NCBI GenBank assembly: GCA_002399785.1
Contig: DHEH01000013.1
Span: forward strand, 48,441 to 53,734
Length of the DNA stretch: 5,294 nucleotides
DNA from: Caryophanales bacterium UBA4855
GTDB taxonomy: Bacteria > Bacillota_I > Bacilli_A > RFN20 > CAG-826
Direction of reading: 5' to 3'
In this document: positions 1 through 5,211 of the stretch, piece after piece
Numbering within the stretch: the first letter of the stretch is position 1
Layout: every line of letters begins with the position of its first letter
Position numbers and translations under genes: made by a program
Notes under the pieces: model-generated
Database searches by the model: none
What the model was told of the DNA's origin: nothing
What the model saw: the letters and a program-made list of their open reading frames with translations, nothing else

Positions 1-1
1 T

Positions 2-112
2 TGGCCATATAAAAATTATATTGATTTTGATGTCGCTAATCTTAGTTTAATCGAGAATAAAAAGTCGTTTCTTCATATTATTAGTGTCAATATCAAACGA
101 AAATGTCACTAA
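2..112 (+). other. Possible 3' tail of an interrupted gene entering from the left edge
   Basis: A reading frame is open from the left edge to a TAA at 110-112. It would encode about 36 residues, roughly WPYKNYIDFDVANLSLIENK followed by a short basic tail. The last residues fall inside the insertion-sequence end, so the stop would be supplied by the element. This is what an insertion into the 3' part of a rightward gene would look like. It is weak evidence: 110 open bases are not rare by chance, and another forward frame is open to 48-50 with a hydrophobic translation. No matching continuation is visible to the right of the element. Confidence 0.22.
81..112. repeat. Insertion-sequence end, downstream side, with internal inverted repeat
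   Basis: TTAGTGTCA at 81-89 and TGTCACTAA at 104-112 are inverted copies with 8 of 9 positions matching, separated by 14 bases. The 91-110 part is the counterpart of the repeats at the upstream end of the element. It sits directly after the transposase stop, as expected for an IS terminus, and probably acts as a transposase binding site (inference). The same hairpin could weakly stop transcription. Confidence 0.55.
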
Positions 113-115
113 ACA

Positions 116-1156
116 TTAGCCTGTATTATTGACTTGATAATTGGTTTTAAAATATTGTTGGAAGTCATCGTAATTCTTTAATCTCCAAGGATGATCAATA
201 GGTGGCTTCCGTGTAGTTTTTTTAGCTTTTTCAGGTGTTAATTGGTCAAGAGCAAGTGAAGACTGAAAATTTTTATTTAGTTTTTTCATTTCGTAAATTT
301 GGTCGTCGACTACAATAAATTTTTCGTTATTTAAAGCAACAACCACTAAACATTTTGTTTTATTTTCAAAACACACGAATTTTTTATCGCGAAAAGCTTG
401 GTAAAATTCGTTTTTATATTCTATTGAATTTCCTTTATCAAATTGTCTTCTAGAAATAATTGACAAATAATAATCTATTTTATCTTCTTCAACAGGAACA
501 AAGGCATTATTTCCTGAAGAGATTATTTCGCCAAATTTTTCGTTAAATTTTGTAATAAAAAGATTAATTAAATATTTATTACCGTCTTCAATATTGGTAA
601 TATTTTCTATTCTTAATTCTGCTGATAATCTATCTTCGCACGTTCCATTTGCTCGTTCTATTTGACCTTTCTTTTGCGGGATACTAGTCGATTCAAAACA
701 GACTCCGAGTGTTTTACAAACAAATCCGAATTGTGTAAGCGTGTCTTTATCGTCATCTTTATTTTTTAATTGTTTATAAGTAAAAACGGTTCTTTTATCA
801 GTAATGATTTTAATTGGAATACCATAATTATGGAGTATTTGACTAAAAATTTGGTAATATCCAAGCAACGTTTCTTCTTTGCAAAAATAACCGCCGACAA
901 TATTTCCAGTTGAATTATCAATGGCTAAATGAAGTGTGGCAAAAAATGAATTACCCCAAATCTTTGAACAGGCATCCATTTGCAAAAGTTCTCCAAAATA
1001 TTTAGCCCTCTCTTTTCTTGGGTGAGCATCTTCGAGTTCAACAATATGATTTACAATTATTTCGATATCTTCAGGTTTTGTGTTTGGTTTTTTAATAAGA
1101 AGTTTTTCTTTAGCAATTTTTCTCTTTGTATTTTCTGTATTTTTGGCGATAAAAAG
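116..1156 (-). CDS. IS transposase, C-terminal DDE (rve-type) catalytic part, -1 frame
   Basis: This frame encodes the catalytic half of an IS1202/ISNCY-type transposase. It is open from 1156 down to the TAA at 118-116, with no convincing start of its own; the ATG at 985-983 is internal, because family-like sequence (ELEDAHPRKERAKYFGELL) precedes it. Counting from that ATG, the presumed DDE triad is D4 (LQMDA), D63 (ITDKRTVF) and E110 (KKGQIERANGT), with LHLAIDNSTG at about residues 18-27. A PPIDHPWR motif near the C-terminus is also typical of relatives. These residues coordinate the two metal ions for DNA cleavage and strand transfer. Expression needs a -1 shift from the upstream frame. With a shift at 1087-1093, the joined protein is 471 residues, close to the usual length as I recall it. 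The active-site residues are all present, so only the frame break argues against function. Confidence 0.82.
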   Translation of the reverse strand, partial: LFIAKNTENTKRKIAKEKLLIKKPNTKPEDIEIIVNHIVELEDAHPRKERAKYFGELLQMDACSKIWGNSFFATLHLAIDNSTGNIVGGYFCKEETLLGYYQIFSQILHNYGIPIKIITDKRTVFTYKQLKNKDDDKDTLTQFGFVCKTLGVCFESTSIPQKKGQIERANGTCEDRLSAELRIENITNIEDGNKYLINLFITKFNEKFGEIISSGNNAFVPVEEDKIDYYLSIISRRQFDKGNSIEYKNEFYQAFRDKKFVCFENKTKCLVVVALNNEKFIVVDDQIYEMKKLNKNFQSSLALDQLTPEKAKKTTRKPPIDHPWRLKNYDDFQQYFKTNYQVNNTG

Positions 1157-1530
1157 TTATTTTTTAACATTAAAGTATACAAAGAAGCGTATGAAATTGA
1201 AATATTATGTTTTTCTTTTAACATATCTTGTAAATGTGAATAATTTAAAATCAAATAATTGCTATTATTGTCCTTATATTTTTTGTTAACTAATTGTATT
1301 ATTTTAGTAGAGAGAGTTTTGTTGAGTGTATTTATTGGTTTTCTGTCGCGATTGCCATGAATAAACCCTTTCTTACCTCTCTTTTTGTATACATTTATCA
1401 ATCTAAAAATTTGTCTTCTTGAAAGATTTAATTTGATGCTTGCAGCAATTACTAATGATTTATGATCTACACAAGACTTAATAGTTTCATACTTTATATC
1501 TTTTTTCACTCTTAATTTTATCCTTTTCAT
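1057..1530 (-). CDS. IS transposase, N-terminal helix-turn-helix part
   Basis: This frame encodes the DNA-binding half of the transposase, 157 residues ending at TAA 1059-1057. Residues of about 14-50 form a helix-turn-helix of the kind IS1202/ISNCY transposases use to bind their ends (LNLSRRQIFRLINVYKKRG). This is followed by GFIHGNRDRKP, a motif common in the family. Residues 109-130 (ISISYASLYTLMLKNNFLSP) match the conserved linker before the catalytic domain. After residue 130 this frame no longer resembles the family, while the -1 frame does. The break therefore lies between 1156 and 1060. The ATG at 1530 has a good Shine-Dalgarno sequence (GGGAG, 9 bases upstream). It is either the 0-frame product of a frameshifting element or the front half of a broken gene. 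Confidence 0.8.
   Translation of the reverse strand: MKRIKLRVKKDIKYETIKSCVDHKSLVIAASIKLNLSRRQIFRLINVYKKRGKKGFIHGNRDRKPINTLNKTLSTKIIQLVNKKYKDNNSNYLILNYSHLQDMLKEKHNISISYASLYTLMLKNNFLSPKIQKIQREKLLKKNFLLKNQTQNLKISK
1087..1093 (-). promoter_or_regulatory. Candidate -1 ribosomal frameshift heptamer A AAA AAC
   Basis: Read on the minus strand, the bases are A AAA AAC. They are correctly phased to the upstream frame: codons AAA at 1092-1090 and AAC at 1089-1087, preceded by the A of a TTA codon. This is a canonical X XXY YYZ slippery pattern. Slippage by -1 joins the helix-turn-helix frame to the DDE frame with CCA as the next codon. No strong downstream stem-loop and no clear upstream Shine-Dalgarno-like stimulator is visible. 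The site may therefore be coincidental in A-rich DNA. Confidence 0.4.
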
Positions 1531-1554
1531 TATCTCTATCTCCCTCTAGAGATA
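1531..1554 (-). promoter_or_regulatory. Transposase ribosome binding site inside a small hairpin
   Basis: On the minus strand, TATCTCT (1554-1548) and AGAGATA (1537-1531) are perfect inverted 7-base arms around a 10-base loop holding GGGAG. The second arm touches the ATG at 1530. The GGGAG to ATG spacing of 9 bases decides this start. Folding could modulate access to the start codon, as some insertion sequences do to limit translation of read-through transcripts (inference). Confidence 0.5.
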
Positions 1555-1555
1555 T

Positions 1556-1584
1556 TTTATAACAGTGACATTATCGCGCGATAA
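1556..1584 (-). promoter_or_regulatory. Putative transposase promoter within the IS end
   Basis: On the minus strand an extended -10 element TGTTATAAA lies at 1564-1556 (TG, one base, TATAAA). Seventeen bases upstream is TTATCG, a poor -35 that the extended -10 could compensate. Transcription would start about 20 bases before the transposase ATG. The promoter overlaps the inner terminal repeat, so transposase bound to the end could repress its own gene (inference). Confidence 0.5.
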
Positions 1585-1613
1585 CAATAATGACATTATC
1601 ACTTGATAACCAT
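1564..1613. repeat. Tandem 25-bp palindromic repeats at the upstream IS end
   Basis: Two direct copies, 1564-1588 and 1589-1613, match at 20 of 25 positions. Each contains TGACATTATC followed by GATAAC. The first has a perfect 14-bp palindrome, TTATCGCGCGATAA, at 1571-1584. The second has TTATCA/TGATAA arms around CT at 1596-1609. Related sequence occurs once, inverted, at 91-110. They are best read as paired transposase binding sites in the element's upstream terminus. Confidence 0.65.
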
Positions 1614-1671
1614 AGCATTTTAATATGAAAAAATTATCTCTTTTCATTAAATGTTTATAGAATAAAATCGT

Positions 1672-1689
1672 GGGGAGGTTTTGAAAATA
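1672..1689 (+). promoter_or_regulatory. Ribosome binding site facing an ATA codon
   Basis: GGGGAGG at 1672-1678 is the strongest Shine-Dalgarno match in this part of the window. A TTG at 1681 lies only 2 bases after it, too close for efficient initiation. The in-frame codon at the ideal distance of 8 bases is ATA at 1687-1689. A change of ATG to ATA would explain this arrangement. TTG or ATA may still permit weak initiation. Confidence 0.5.
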
Positions 1690-2475
1690 AAATTATTAAT
1701 AATCGTTTTAGGTTTAACGTTTCCGGTTTTTCTTATATCTTCTTCTCCTACTTAAGTTAGTAAATCTAATGAAATAGTAAATGATAAGTCTCTAAATGAG
1801 ATAATTTCTTCAGTTGATACAAATTACACCAGAATTACTCAAATGTATTTTAATAGTTCAGCATATAGTGAAGTCAGTCAAAAAAATATATTTCTATTTA
1901 CTCAAACAAAAACTACTTTATGGATTAATCATGGTCTTTATATGCATAATTCAACAACTGATGTCAATTCTGGTTACTATTCAAAATCAAGTGAAGACTA
2001 TGCTAATATGTACCACTATAAAATCGAAGGCGGATATGTAAATTACGATAATGCTTCTATTAAGTTATTAGAAAATAGTTTTTCAGCTAAAGGCGATACG
2101 AATGATTTCTTCATTAATCTCCATAAAATGCATACTTTAGGTGACAAAAATGCTGCTAAATTCACTAATACCGAAAATAATTCTTGGGAAAGTGAAGATT
2201 CTAATGTTTTATCAGACTTTTTAGCTTTTACTGCATCTTGCTATACAAATCCTATAAGTGATTGGGATAATAATGCTCAAACTCCAGACGAAACATATTT
2301 GACTTTCGATAAAGCGGTCATTAGATATTTATCAAATGGCGATTATGAATATGCGTTATATGTAAAAGAAAAAGATGCAACTAAAATTAACAATAGTGAT
2401 TTAAAGTTTGCAGTAGCGATAATTTCTAATGTTGGTACAACCTCAATTAATGCGATTAAGGGCTTAATAAATTAA
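1681..2475 (+). pseudogene. Secreted protein of unknown function, disrupted after its signal peptide
   Basis: The frame from 1681 or 1687 to TAA 2473-2475 would encode about 263 residues but is broken by TAA at 1753-1755. The first 22 or so residues are a classic signal peptide: a lysine or two, then a hydrophobic run LLIIVLGLTFPVFLI, then SSSPT. The remaining 239 codons are open and in the same frame, rich in Asn, Ser, Thr, Asp and Tyr, with no membrane segment, as expected for an exported domain. I recognise no family or catalytic motif. The ATG at 1843 would give 210 residues but lacks a Shine-Dalgarno sequence and would lose the export signal. One base change (TAA to CAA) would restore the frame. 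The nearby insertion sequence ends about 70 bases upstream and may have displaced its promoter. A sequencing error, or translation of the 1843 fragment, cannot be excluded. Confidence 0.65.
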
Positions 2476-2511
2476 TTTATTGGTTATTTATTACTATTTA
2501 AAAATAAACAT

Positions 2512-2540
2512 TTGACAAAACAATGTCTAATATGTAACAT
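2512..2540 (+). promoter_or_regulatory. Sigma-A type promoter for the DUF4234 gene
   Basis: A perfect TTGACA -35 at 2512-2517 is followed after 17 bases by TAACAT at 2535-2540 (4 of 6 matches to TATAAT). Transcription would begin near 2547, leaving a leader of under 20 bases before the ATG at 2564. A TAATAT at 2528-2533 is only 10 bases from the -35, too close to be its partner. Confidence 0.6.
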
Positions 2541-2563
2541 TTTTGTAAGTGAGGTATTTACAT

Positions 2564-2977
2564 ATGGCAGATCAACCTGTAGCCAAGTTAAAAACAAACA
2601 AAAGTCTAGGTCGTTATATTTTGTTGTCGATGATTACTTGTGGTATTTATGGATTGGTAGTTATGTCGTCTGTTACAGAATACATTAATCAAATTGCTAC
2701 TCGTTATGACGGCAAGAAAACAATGCATTTCTTGTTAATGGCATTTGTTTTTGGTCCAATGACTTTAGGAATTGCTGCTTTAGTTTGGGAACATCGTTTA
2801 GCCAATAGAATCGGTGATGAACTGAAGAGACGTAATATCGGTTATAGTTTTAGTGCAACTGATTTTTGGCTTTGGAATGTATTAGGAGCTTTCATTGTTG
2901 TTGGTCCATTTGTTTATATGCATAAGTTATTTAAAGCCACCAACCTTTTAGCTGCTGATTATAATATAAAAGGTTAA
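2564..2977 (+). CDS. DUF4234-type small membrane protein
   Basis: This is a 137-residue integral membrane protein. I place the start at ATG 2564 because GAGG at 2551-2554 (in AAGTGAGG) lies 9 bases upstream. A GTG at 2549 would overlap that site and add five residues. The N-terminal segment NKSLGRYILLSMITCGIYGL (residues 12-31) is the hallmark of DUF4234: a basic residue before the first helix, then a T-C/F-GIY turn. Three membrane segments are visible, at about residues 17-36, 54-76 and 100-119. A basic stretch (DELKRRNIGYSF, about 85-96) lies between the second and third. The C-terminus carries HKLFKATNLLAADYN, also common in this group. DUF4234 proteins have no established biochemical role and I assign none. 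The gene has its own promoter and terminator, so it appears monocistronic. It is intact, with normal codon use. Confidence 0.85.
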   Translation: MADQPVAKLKTNKSLGRYILLSMITCGIYGLVVMSSVTEYINQIATRYDGKKTMHFLLMAFVFGPMTLGIAALVWEHRLANRIGDELKRRNIGYSFSATDFWLWNVLGAFIVVGPFVYMHKLFKATNLLAADYNIKG

Positions 2978-3012
2978 TTAAATTAATTTTTAGTCCAGAA
3001 TTTGTTTGTTTT

Positions 3013-3039
3013 AAGTCCCATTCATTAATGGGACTTTTT
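3013..3039 (+). terminator. Intrinsic terminator after the DUF4234 gene
   Basis: A perfect 10-bp stem, AAGTCCCATT (3013-3022) and AATGGGACTT (3027-3036), has a 4-base loop CATT and runs into TTTTT at 3035-3039. It lies 36 bases after the stop codon and separates this gene from the nitroreductase unit. Confidence 0.88.
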
Positions 3040-3048
3040 AATATAAAA

Positions 3049-3068
3049 AATGATAATTCTTAATCATT
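3049..3068. promoter_or_regulatory. AT-rich dyad upstream of the nitroreductase promoter
   Basis: AATGAT (3049-3054) and ATCATT (3063-3068) are inverted arms around 8 bases. The core TGATAATTCTTAATCA resembles the 7-1-7 Fur/PerR-type operator (TGATAAT-N-ATTATCA), but it is one base too long and has mismatches. It lies about 55 bases upstream of the likely -35. It could be an operator, part of a processed terminator region, or chance in AT-rich DNA. Confidence 0.22.
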
Positions 3069-3122
3069 ATTTTGGTTAATTTAAGTGAAATTACAATAAT
3101 TAAATACAATCAAAGCATATCA

Positions 3123-3151
3123 TTAACGATTTTTAAAATAATGAATATACT
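3123..3151 (+). promoter_or_regulatory. Promoter for the nitroreductase gene
   Basis: TTAACG at 3123-3128 (4 of 6 to TTGACA) and TATACT at 3146-3151 (5 of 6 to TATAAT) are separated by exactly 17 bases. The start of transcription would be near 3158, just before the AAGGAG ribosome binding site at 3164-3169. Confidence 0.6.
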
Positions 3152-3176
3152 AGTAATTAATCAAAGGAGATTATTT

Positions 3177-3770
3177 ATGGAATATTCAGAATTATTAATA
3201 AAACGTCGTTCTTCTTATATGTTAAAGAAAGAAAAAGTGGTAGATGATGAGATTTTGATCGATAAAATATCGAAGGTTATTTTAAATACACCAACCGCTT
3301 TTAATTCGATGGCAACGCACATCGTTATTGGTTTAGGTGAAAATCATAATTTTATATGGGATACAACAAAAGAAACTTTAAAAAAGATTGTTAGTCCAGA
3401 AGCTTTTAAAAAAACTGGACCAAAAATTGATGTTTTTAAAAATGCTTACGGAACAGTGTTAATTTATAAAGATATTGAAGATATTGAAGGTCTTAAAAAG
3501 GCAGTTCCATCTTTTGCTAATAGGCAAGATAATTGGGCTGAACAAAATATCGGCATATTAGCGTATGCAATTTGGCTTGAACTAGTAGATTTAGGGTATG
3601 GAGTAAACATGCAACATTATGATCCATTGATCGATGCTGATTTAGCCCAAAAATTTGCAATTCCAGCTGCTTGGAAACTAGAAGCACAAATTGTTTTTGG
3701 CAAAGAAGTTATTAAGCCTGATAAAAAAGAATTTAAACCTATTGAAGAGCGTTTAAAAGTTTTTAGATAA
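3177..3770 (+). CDS. Nitroreductase family protein, Frm2-like (FMN-dependent oxidoreductase)
   Basis: This 197-residue protein belongs to the nitroreductase superfamily: small cytoplasmic flavoproteins, usually homodimers, that bind FMN and reduce nitro compounds, quinones or related electrophiles with NAD(P)H. The start is ATG 3177, with AAGGAG 7 bases upstream; an ATG at 3072 in the same frame precedes the likely promoter and lacks such a site. Residues 10-14 (RRSSY) match the FMN-phosphate-binding RRS motif near the N-terminus. PTAFNSM at 39-45 corresponds to the P(T/S)xFNSQ stretch of the Frm2/Hbn1-like branch, with Met in place of Gln. NWAEQNIGIL (119-128) and GYGVNMQHYDP (140-150) match the branch's later conserved blocks. 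Length fits the roughly 200-residue norm. The natural substrate cannot be read from sequence; relatives have been linked to oxidative-stress and lipid-signalling responses. It sits between its own promoter and terminator, so it is probably transcribed alone. Confidence 0.88.
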   Translation: MEYSELLIKRRSSYMLKKEKVVDDEILIDKISKVILNTPTAFNSMATHIVIGLGENHNFIWDTTKETLKKIVSPEAFKKTGPKIDVFKNAYGTVLIYKDIEDIEGLKKAVPSFANRQDNWAEQNIGILAYAIWLELVDLGYGVNMQHYDPLIDADLAQKFAIPAAWKLEAQIVFGKEVIKPDKKEFKPIEERLKVFR

Positions 3771-3802
3771 TCTGAATTAAATTTTTAATATAACTTTATT
3801 TT

Positions 3803-3831
3803 AAAAACCGATTTTTGAAAAATCGGTTTTT
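3803..3831. terminator. Bidirectional intrinsic terminator between convergent genes
   Basis: AAAAACCGATTTTT (3803-3816) and AAAAATCGGTTTTT (3818-3831) are perfect inverted repeats. In practice this is a CCGATT/AATCGG stem with a loop of about 8 bases, flanked by A and T runs. It ends rightward transcription from the nitroreductase, 32 bases after its stop. Read on the minus strand it also ends in T5 and so can terminate the diguanylate cyclase transcript, whose stop is at 3882-3884. Confidence 0.88.
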
Positions 3832-3881
3832 ATGATATTAAATAAAAATTTGAAGAATATTTTTATACTATTTTTTAATAT

Positions 3882-4994
3882 TTATTTATAAAATGTCTGG
3901 TTTCGGCCAGCTTTTTTAGCTTCATAAACAGCTTCATCGGCATTGGCAACCCATTTTTCAACATCAACATTTTTGTCATCGTCTCTATTGATATAGGCGA
4001 CCCCAATGCTAACAGTCATTTTATAATCAGGATTTATAATAACCTTTTTGGCTGCATCATGAATATCTTCAGATAGTTTAGTAAATTTCTCATCTTTATA
4101 TTCATAGATAAGTGCGATAAATTCATCTCCGCCATAACGATAGAATGTTATTTCTCCATTATATTTAAGTTTTTTTAATTCTTTACTGAATTCAGAAAGT
4201 GCTAAATCACCTTTCAAATGTCCGTAAGTATCATTAATTTGTTTAAAATGATCAATATCAATCATCACAATTGCTTTTGGAGATTTAATGGAGTCATTAG
4301 ATACTTTTTTAAGATTATCAAATAATTGACCACGGTTATATAAACCAGTTAATGGATCAGTATGATATATCAAAAAGATTTCATCTTGTGTTTCAATTAA
4401 TTCTTTTATTGTTTCTACGTATTTTTCTTTGTTAAAAAAGCCCTTAAGCCTTCCGTTACTAATTATAAAATGGGTTATTATTGATAAACAGCTTAATGAA
4501 ATTGCGTTAAATGCTTCTTCAAACATTATTGATTTGTCTTGTAATAAGAAGACGCAAGTAAGATAAGTGCCAAGAATGCCTAATATGTATAAACTTACTC
4601 GAAAAGGTTTATCCGTAAATAATAGAGGTAATAGCACAAATTGTAACTGAATAATTGTTGATTTTTTATCTGGATATTGGAGAGCAAGAGAAAGACCAAA
4701 GCCATATAAAATAGTGCAGATGATATACATCCCAATAATTGGATGCTTATATTTTTTATCACCAATAGCCAATGCTGCAATGGTAAACAATGCAAAAACT
4801 ACAAAAAAACTTAGATATATGAATTTAAATTTAGATAGTTGTTCTAAGAAGATCGATGCTATAAAAAGTACAAACATTGCTACAGCTGCTACACAGGATA
4901 AAACTTTATTCGTTTTTATCATGTAAGCATCGTTTGTGTTTTTACACTTCTTATAATTTTCTTTTGTTAATCCGTAATAAAATAATTTATTCAT
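3882..4994 (-). CDS. Membrane-bound diguanylate cyclase (GGDEF domain)
   Basis: This 370-residue protein should make cyclic di-GMP from two GTP at the inner face of the cytoplasmic membrane. About six hydrophobic helices fill residues 31-180 (roughly 31-50, 57-77, 85-105, 112-127, 131-151, 160-180) with only short connecting loops, so there is no sizeable extracellular sensor domain. A charged linker (about 186-206), likely a short coiled coil, leads into the GGDEF domain. The domain opens with DPLTGLYNR (213-221), then MIDIDHFKQINDTYGH (244-259; D245 is the expected first metal ligand). The GGDEF signature itself is at 288-292 (RYGGDEF), followed by TVSIGVA at 327-333 and NADEAVYEAKKAGRN near the end. 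All active-site residues look intact. The RxxD inhibitory site normally nine residues before GGDEF is replaced by NGEI, so classical product inhibition is probably absent. No EAL or HD-GYP partner is in the window. No Shine-Dalgarno sequence precedes the ATG at 4994. Confidence 0.92.
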   Translation of the reverse strand: MNKLFYYGLTKENYKKCKNTNDAYMIKTNKVLSCVAAVAMFVLFIASIFLEQLSKFKFIYLSFFVVFALFTIAALAIGDKKYKHPIIGMYIICTILYGFGLSLALQYPDKKSTIIQLQFVLLPLLFTDKPFRVSLYILGILGTYLTCVFLLQDKSIMFEEAFNAISLSCLSIITHFIISNGRLKGFFNKEKYVETIKELIETQDEIFLIYHTDPLTGLYNRGQLFDNLKKVSNDSIKSPKAIVMIDIDHFKQINDTYGHLKGDLALSEFSKELKKLKYNGEITFYRYGGDEFIALIYEYKDEKFTKLSEDIHDAAKKVIINPDYKMTVSIGVAYINRDDDKNVDVEKWVANADEAVYEAKKAGRNQTFYK

Positions 4995-5007
4995 GGTTGT
5001 TAAATTT

Positions 5008-5036
5008 ATTTTAAACCAATGAATTAAAAATTTAAA
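5008..5036 (-). promoter_or_regulatory. Possible promoter of the diguanylate cyclase gene
   Basis: On the minus strand, TTTAAA (5036-5031, 4 of 6 to TTGACA) and TAAAAT (5013-5008, 5 of 6 to TATAAT) are spaced by 17 bases. Transcription would begin only about 7 bases before the ATG at 4994, giving a nearly leaderless mRNA. That would fit the absence of a Shine-Dalgarno site. The region is so AT-rich that chance matches are likely. Confidence 0.25.
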
Positions 5037-5163
5037 TGTTAATTACTATTTTTTTGCGATTTTACCGACTTGTCATGTCATATATTGATGTGTTTATTTA
5101 TTGATTTAATGCGATAAAACGAATTTTTATATACATTTTTAACATTATTCGGTATTAAATATT
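5037..5163. other. AT-rich intergenic stretch without a recognisable gene
   Basis: No reading frame with a credible start, no tRNA-like fold and no known riboswitch core is visible here. It contains GCGATTTTACCG (5056-5067) and GCGATAAAACG (5111-5121), loosely similar in direct orientation, and the first copy of a 10-bp direct repeat (5148-5157). It presumably holds upstream control sequence for the leftward diguanylate cyclase gene. Confidence 0.5.
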
Positions 5164-5211
5164 AAAAAAGTTAGTTAGTGGCAAAATTGATTTGTAGTAT
5201 TTTCGGTATTA
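5148..5211 (+). repeat. 10-bp direct repeat TTCGGTATTA
   Basis: TTCGGTATTA occurs at 5148-5157 and at 5202-5211, 54 bases apart. The second copy lies inside the loop of the hairpin at 5164-5231, where it forms part of an inner stem with GTAGTATT (three G-U pairs). Function unknown; it could be a paired regulator site or chance. Confidence 0.35.

Larger units (their letters stand above)
81..1613 (-). mobile_element. IS1202/ISNCY-type insertion sequence
   Basis: A leftward two-frame transposase (helix-turn-helix part, then DDE part) is flanked by related terminal sequences. At the downstream end, 91-110 reads TATCAAACGAAAATGTCACT. At the upstream end, the minus strand of 1564-1583 reads TATCGCGCGATAATGTCACT, a 16 of 20 match in inverted orientation. 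A second copy lies at about 1589-1608. The outer boundaries are estimates. I looked for a target-site duplication next to both ends, including the long type (over 20 bp) known for IS1202 relatives, and saw none. The copy may therefore be old, may have lost an outer end, or may extend slightly beyond these limits. Family placement rests on the transposase residues recalled from relatives, not on a search. Confidence 0.8.

Noticed and set aside
980..1289. Two forward open frames (980-1243 and 1080-1289) opposite the transposase
   Set aside because: They lie antisense to the well-supported transposase frames, are rich in Phe, Tyr and Cys as expected of the complement of A-rich coding DNA, and lack ribosome binding sites.
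81..1613. CRISPR-like array from the TGACATTATC repeats
   Set aside because: Only two direct copies plus one inverted copy, with no spacers between them. They sit at the ends of the transposase unit, so they are insertion-sequence termini.
1753..1755. Stop codon recoding at the in-frame TAA
   Set aside because: All intact genes in the window end in TAA, so it is a functional stop here. No recoding signal is visible. Nonsense mutation is simpler.
1814..2041. Forward open frame of 75 codons overlapping the secreted-protein gene
   Set aside because: It is in another frame of the longer secreted-protein reading frame, has no Shine-Dalgarno sequence and no family-like sequence.
3072..3176. N-terminal extension of the nitroreductase by 35 residues
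   Set aside because: The extension precedes the likely promoter, has no ribosome binding site, and does not resemble the start of nitroreductases. The ATG at 3177 has AAGGAG at ideal spacing, and the RRS motif then sits at residues 10-12.
4595..4926. Open frames on both strands within the membrane part of the diguanylate cyclase
   Set aside because: Shadows of the 370-codon gene. Neither has a ribosome binding site, and the diguanylate cyclase frame is clearly the real one.
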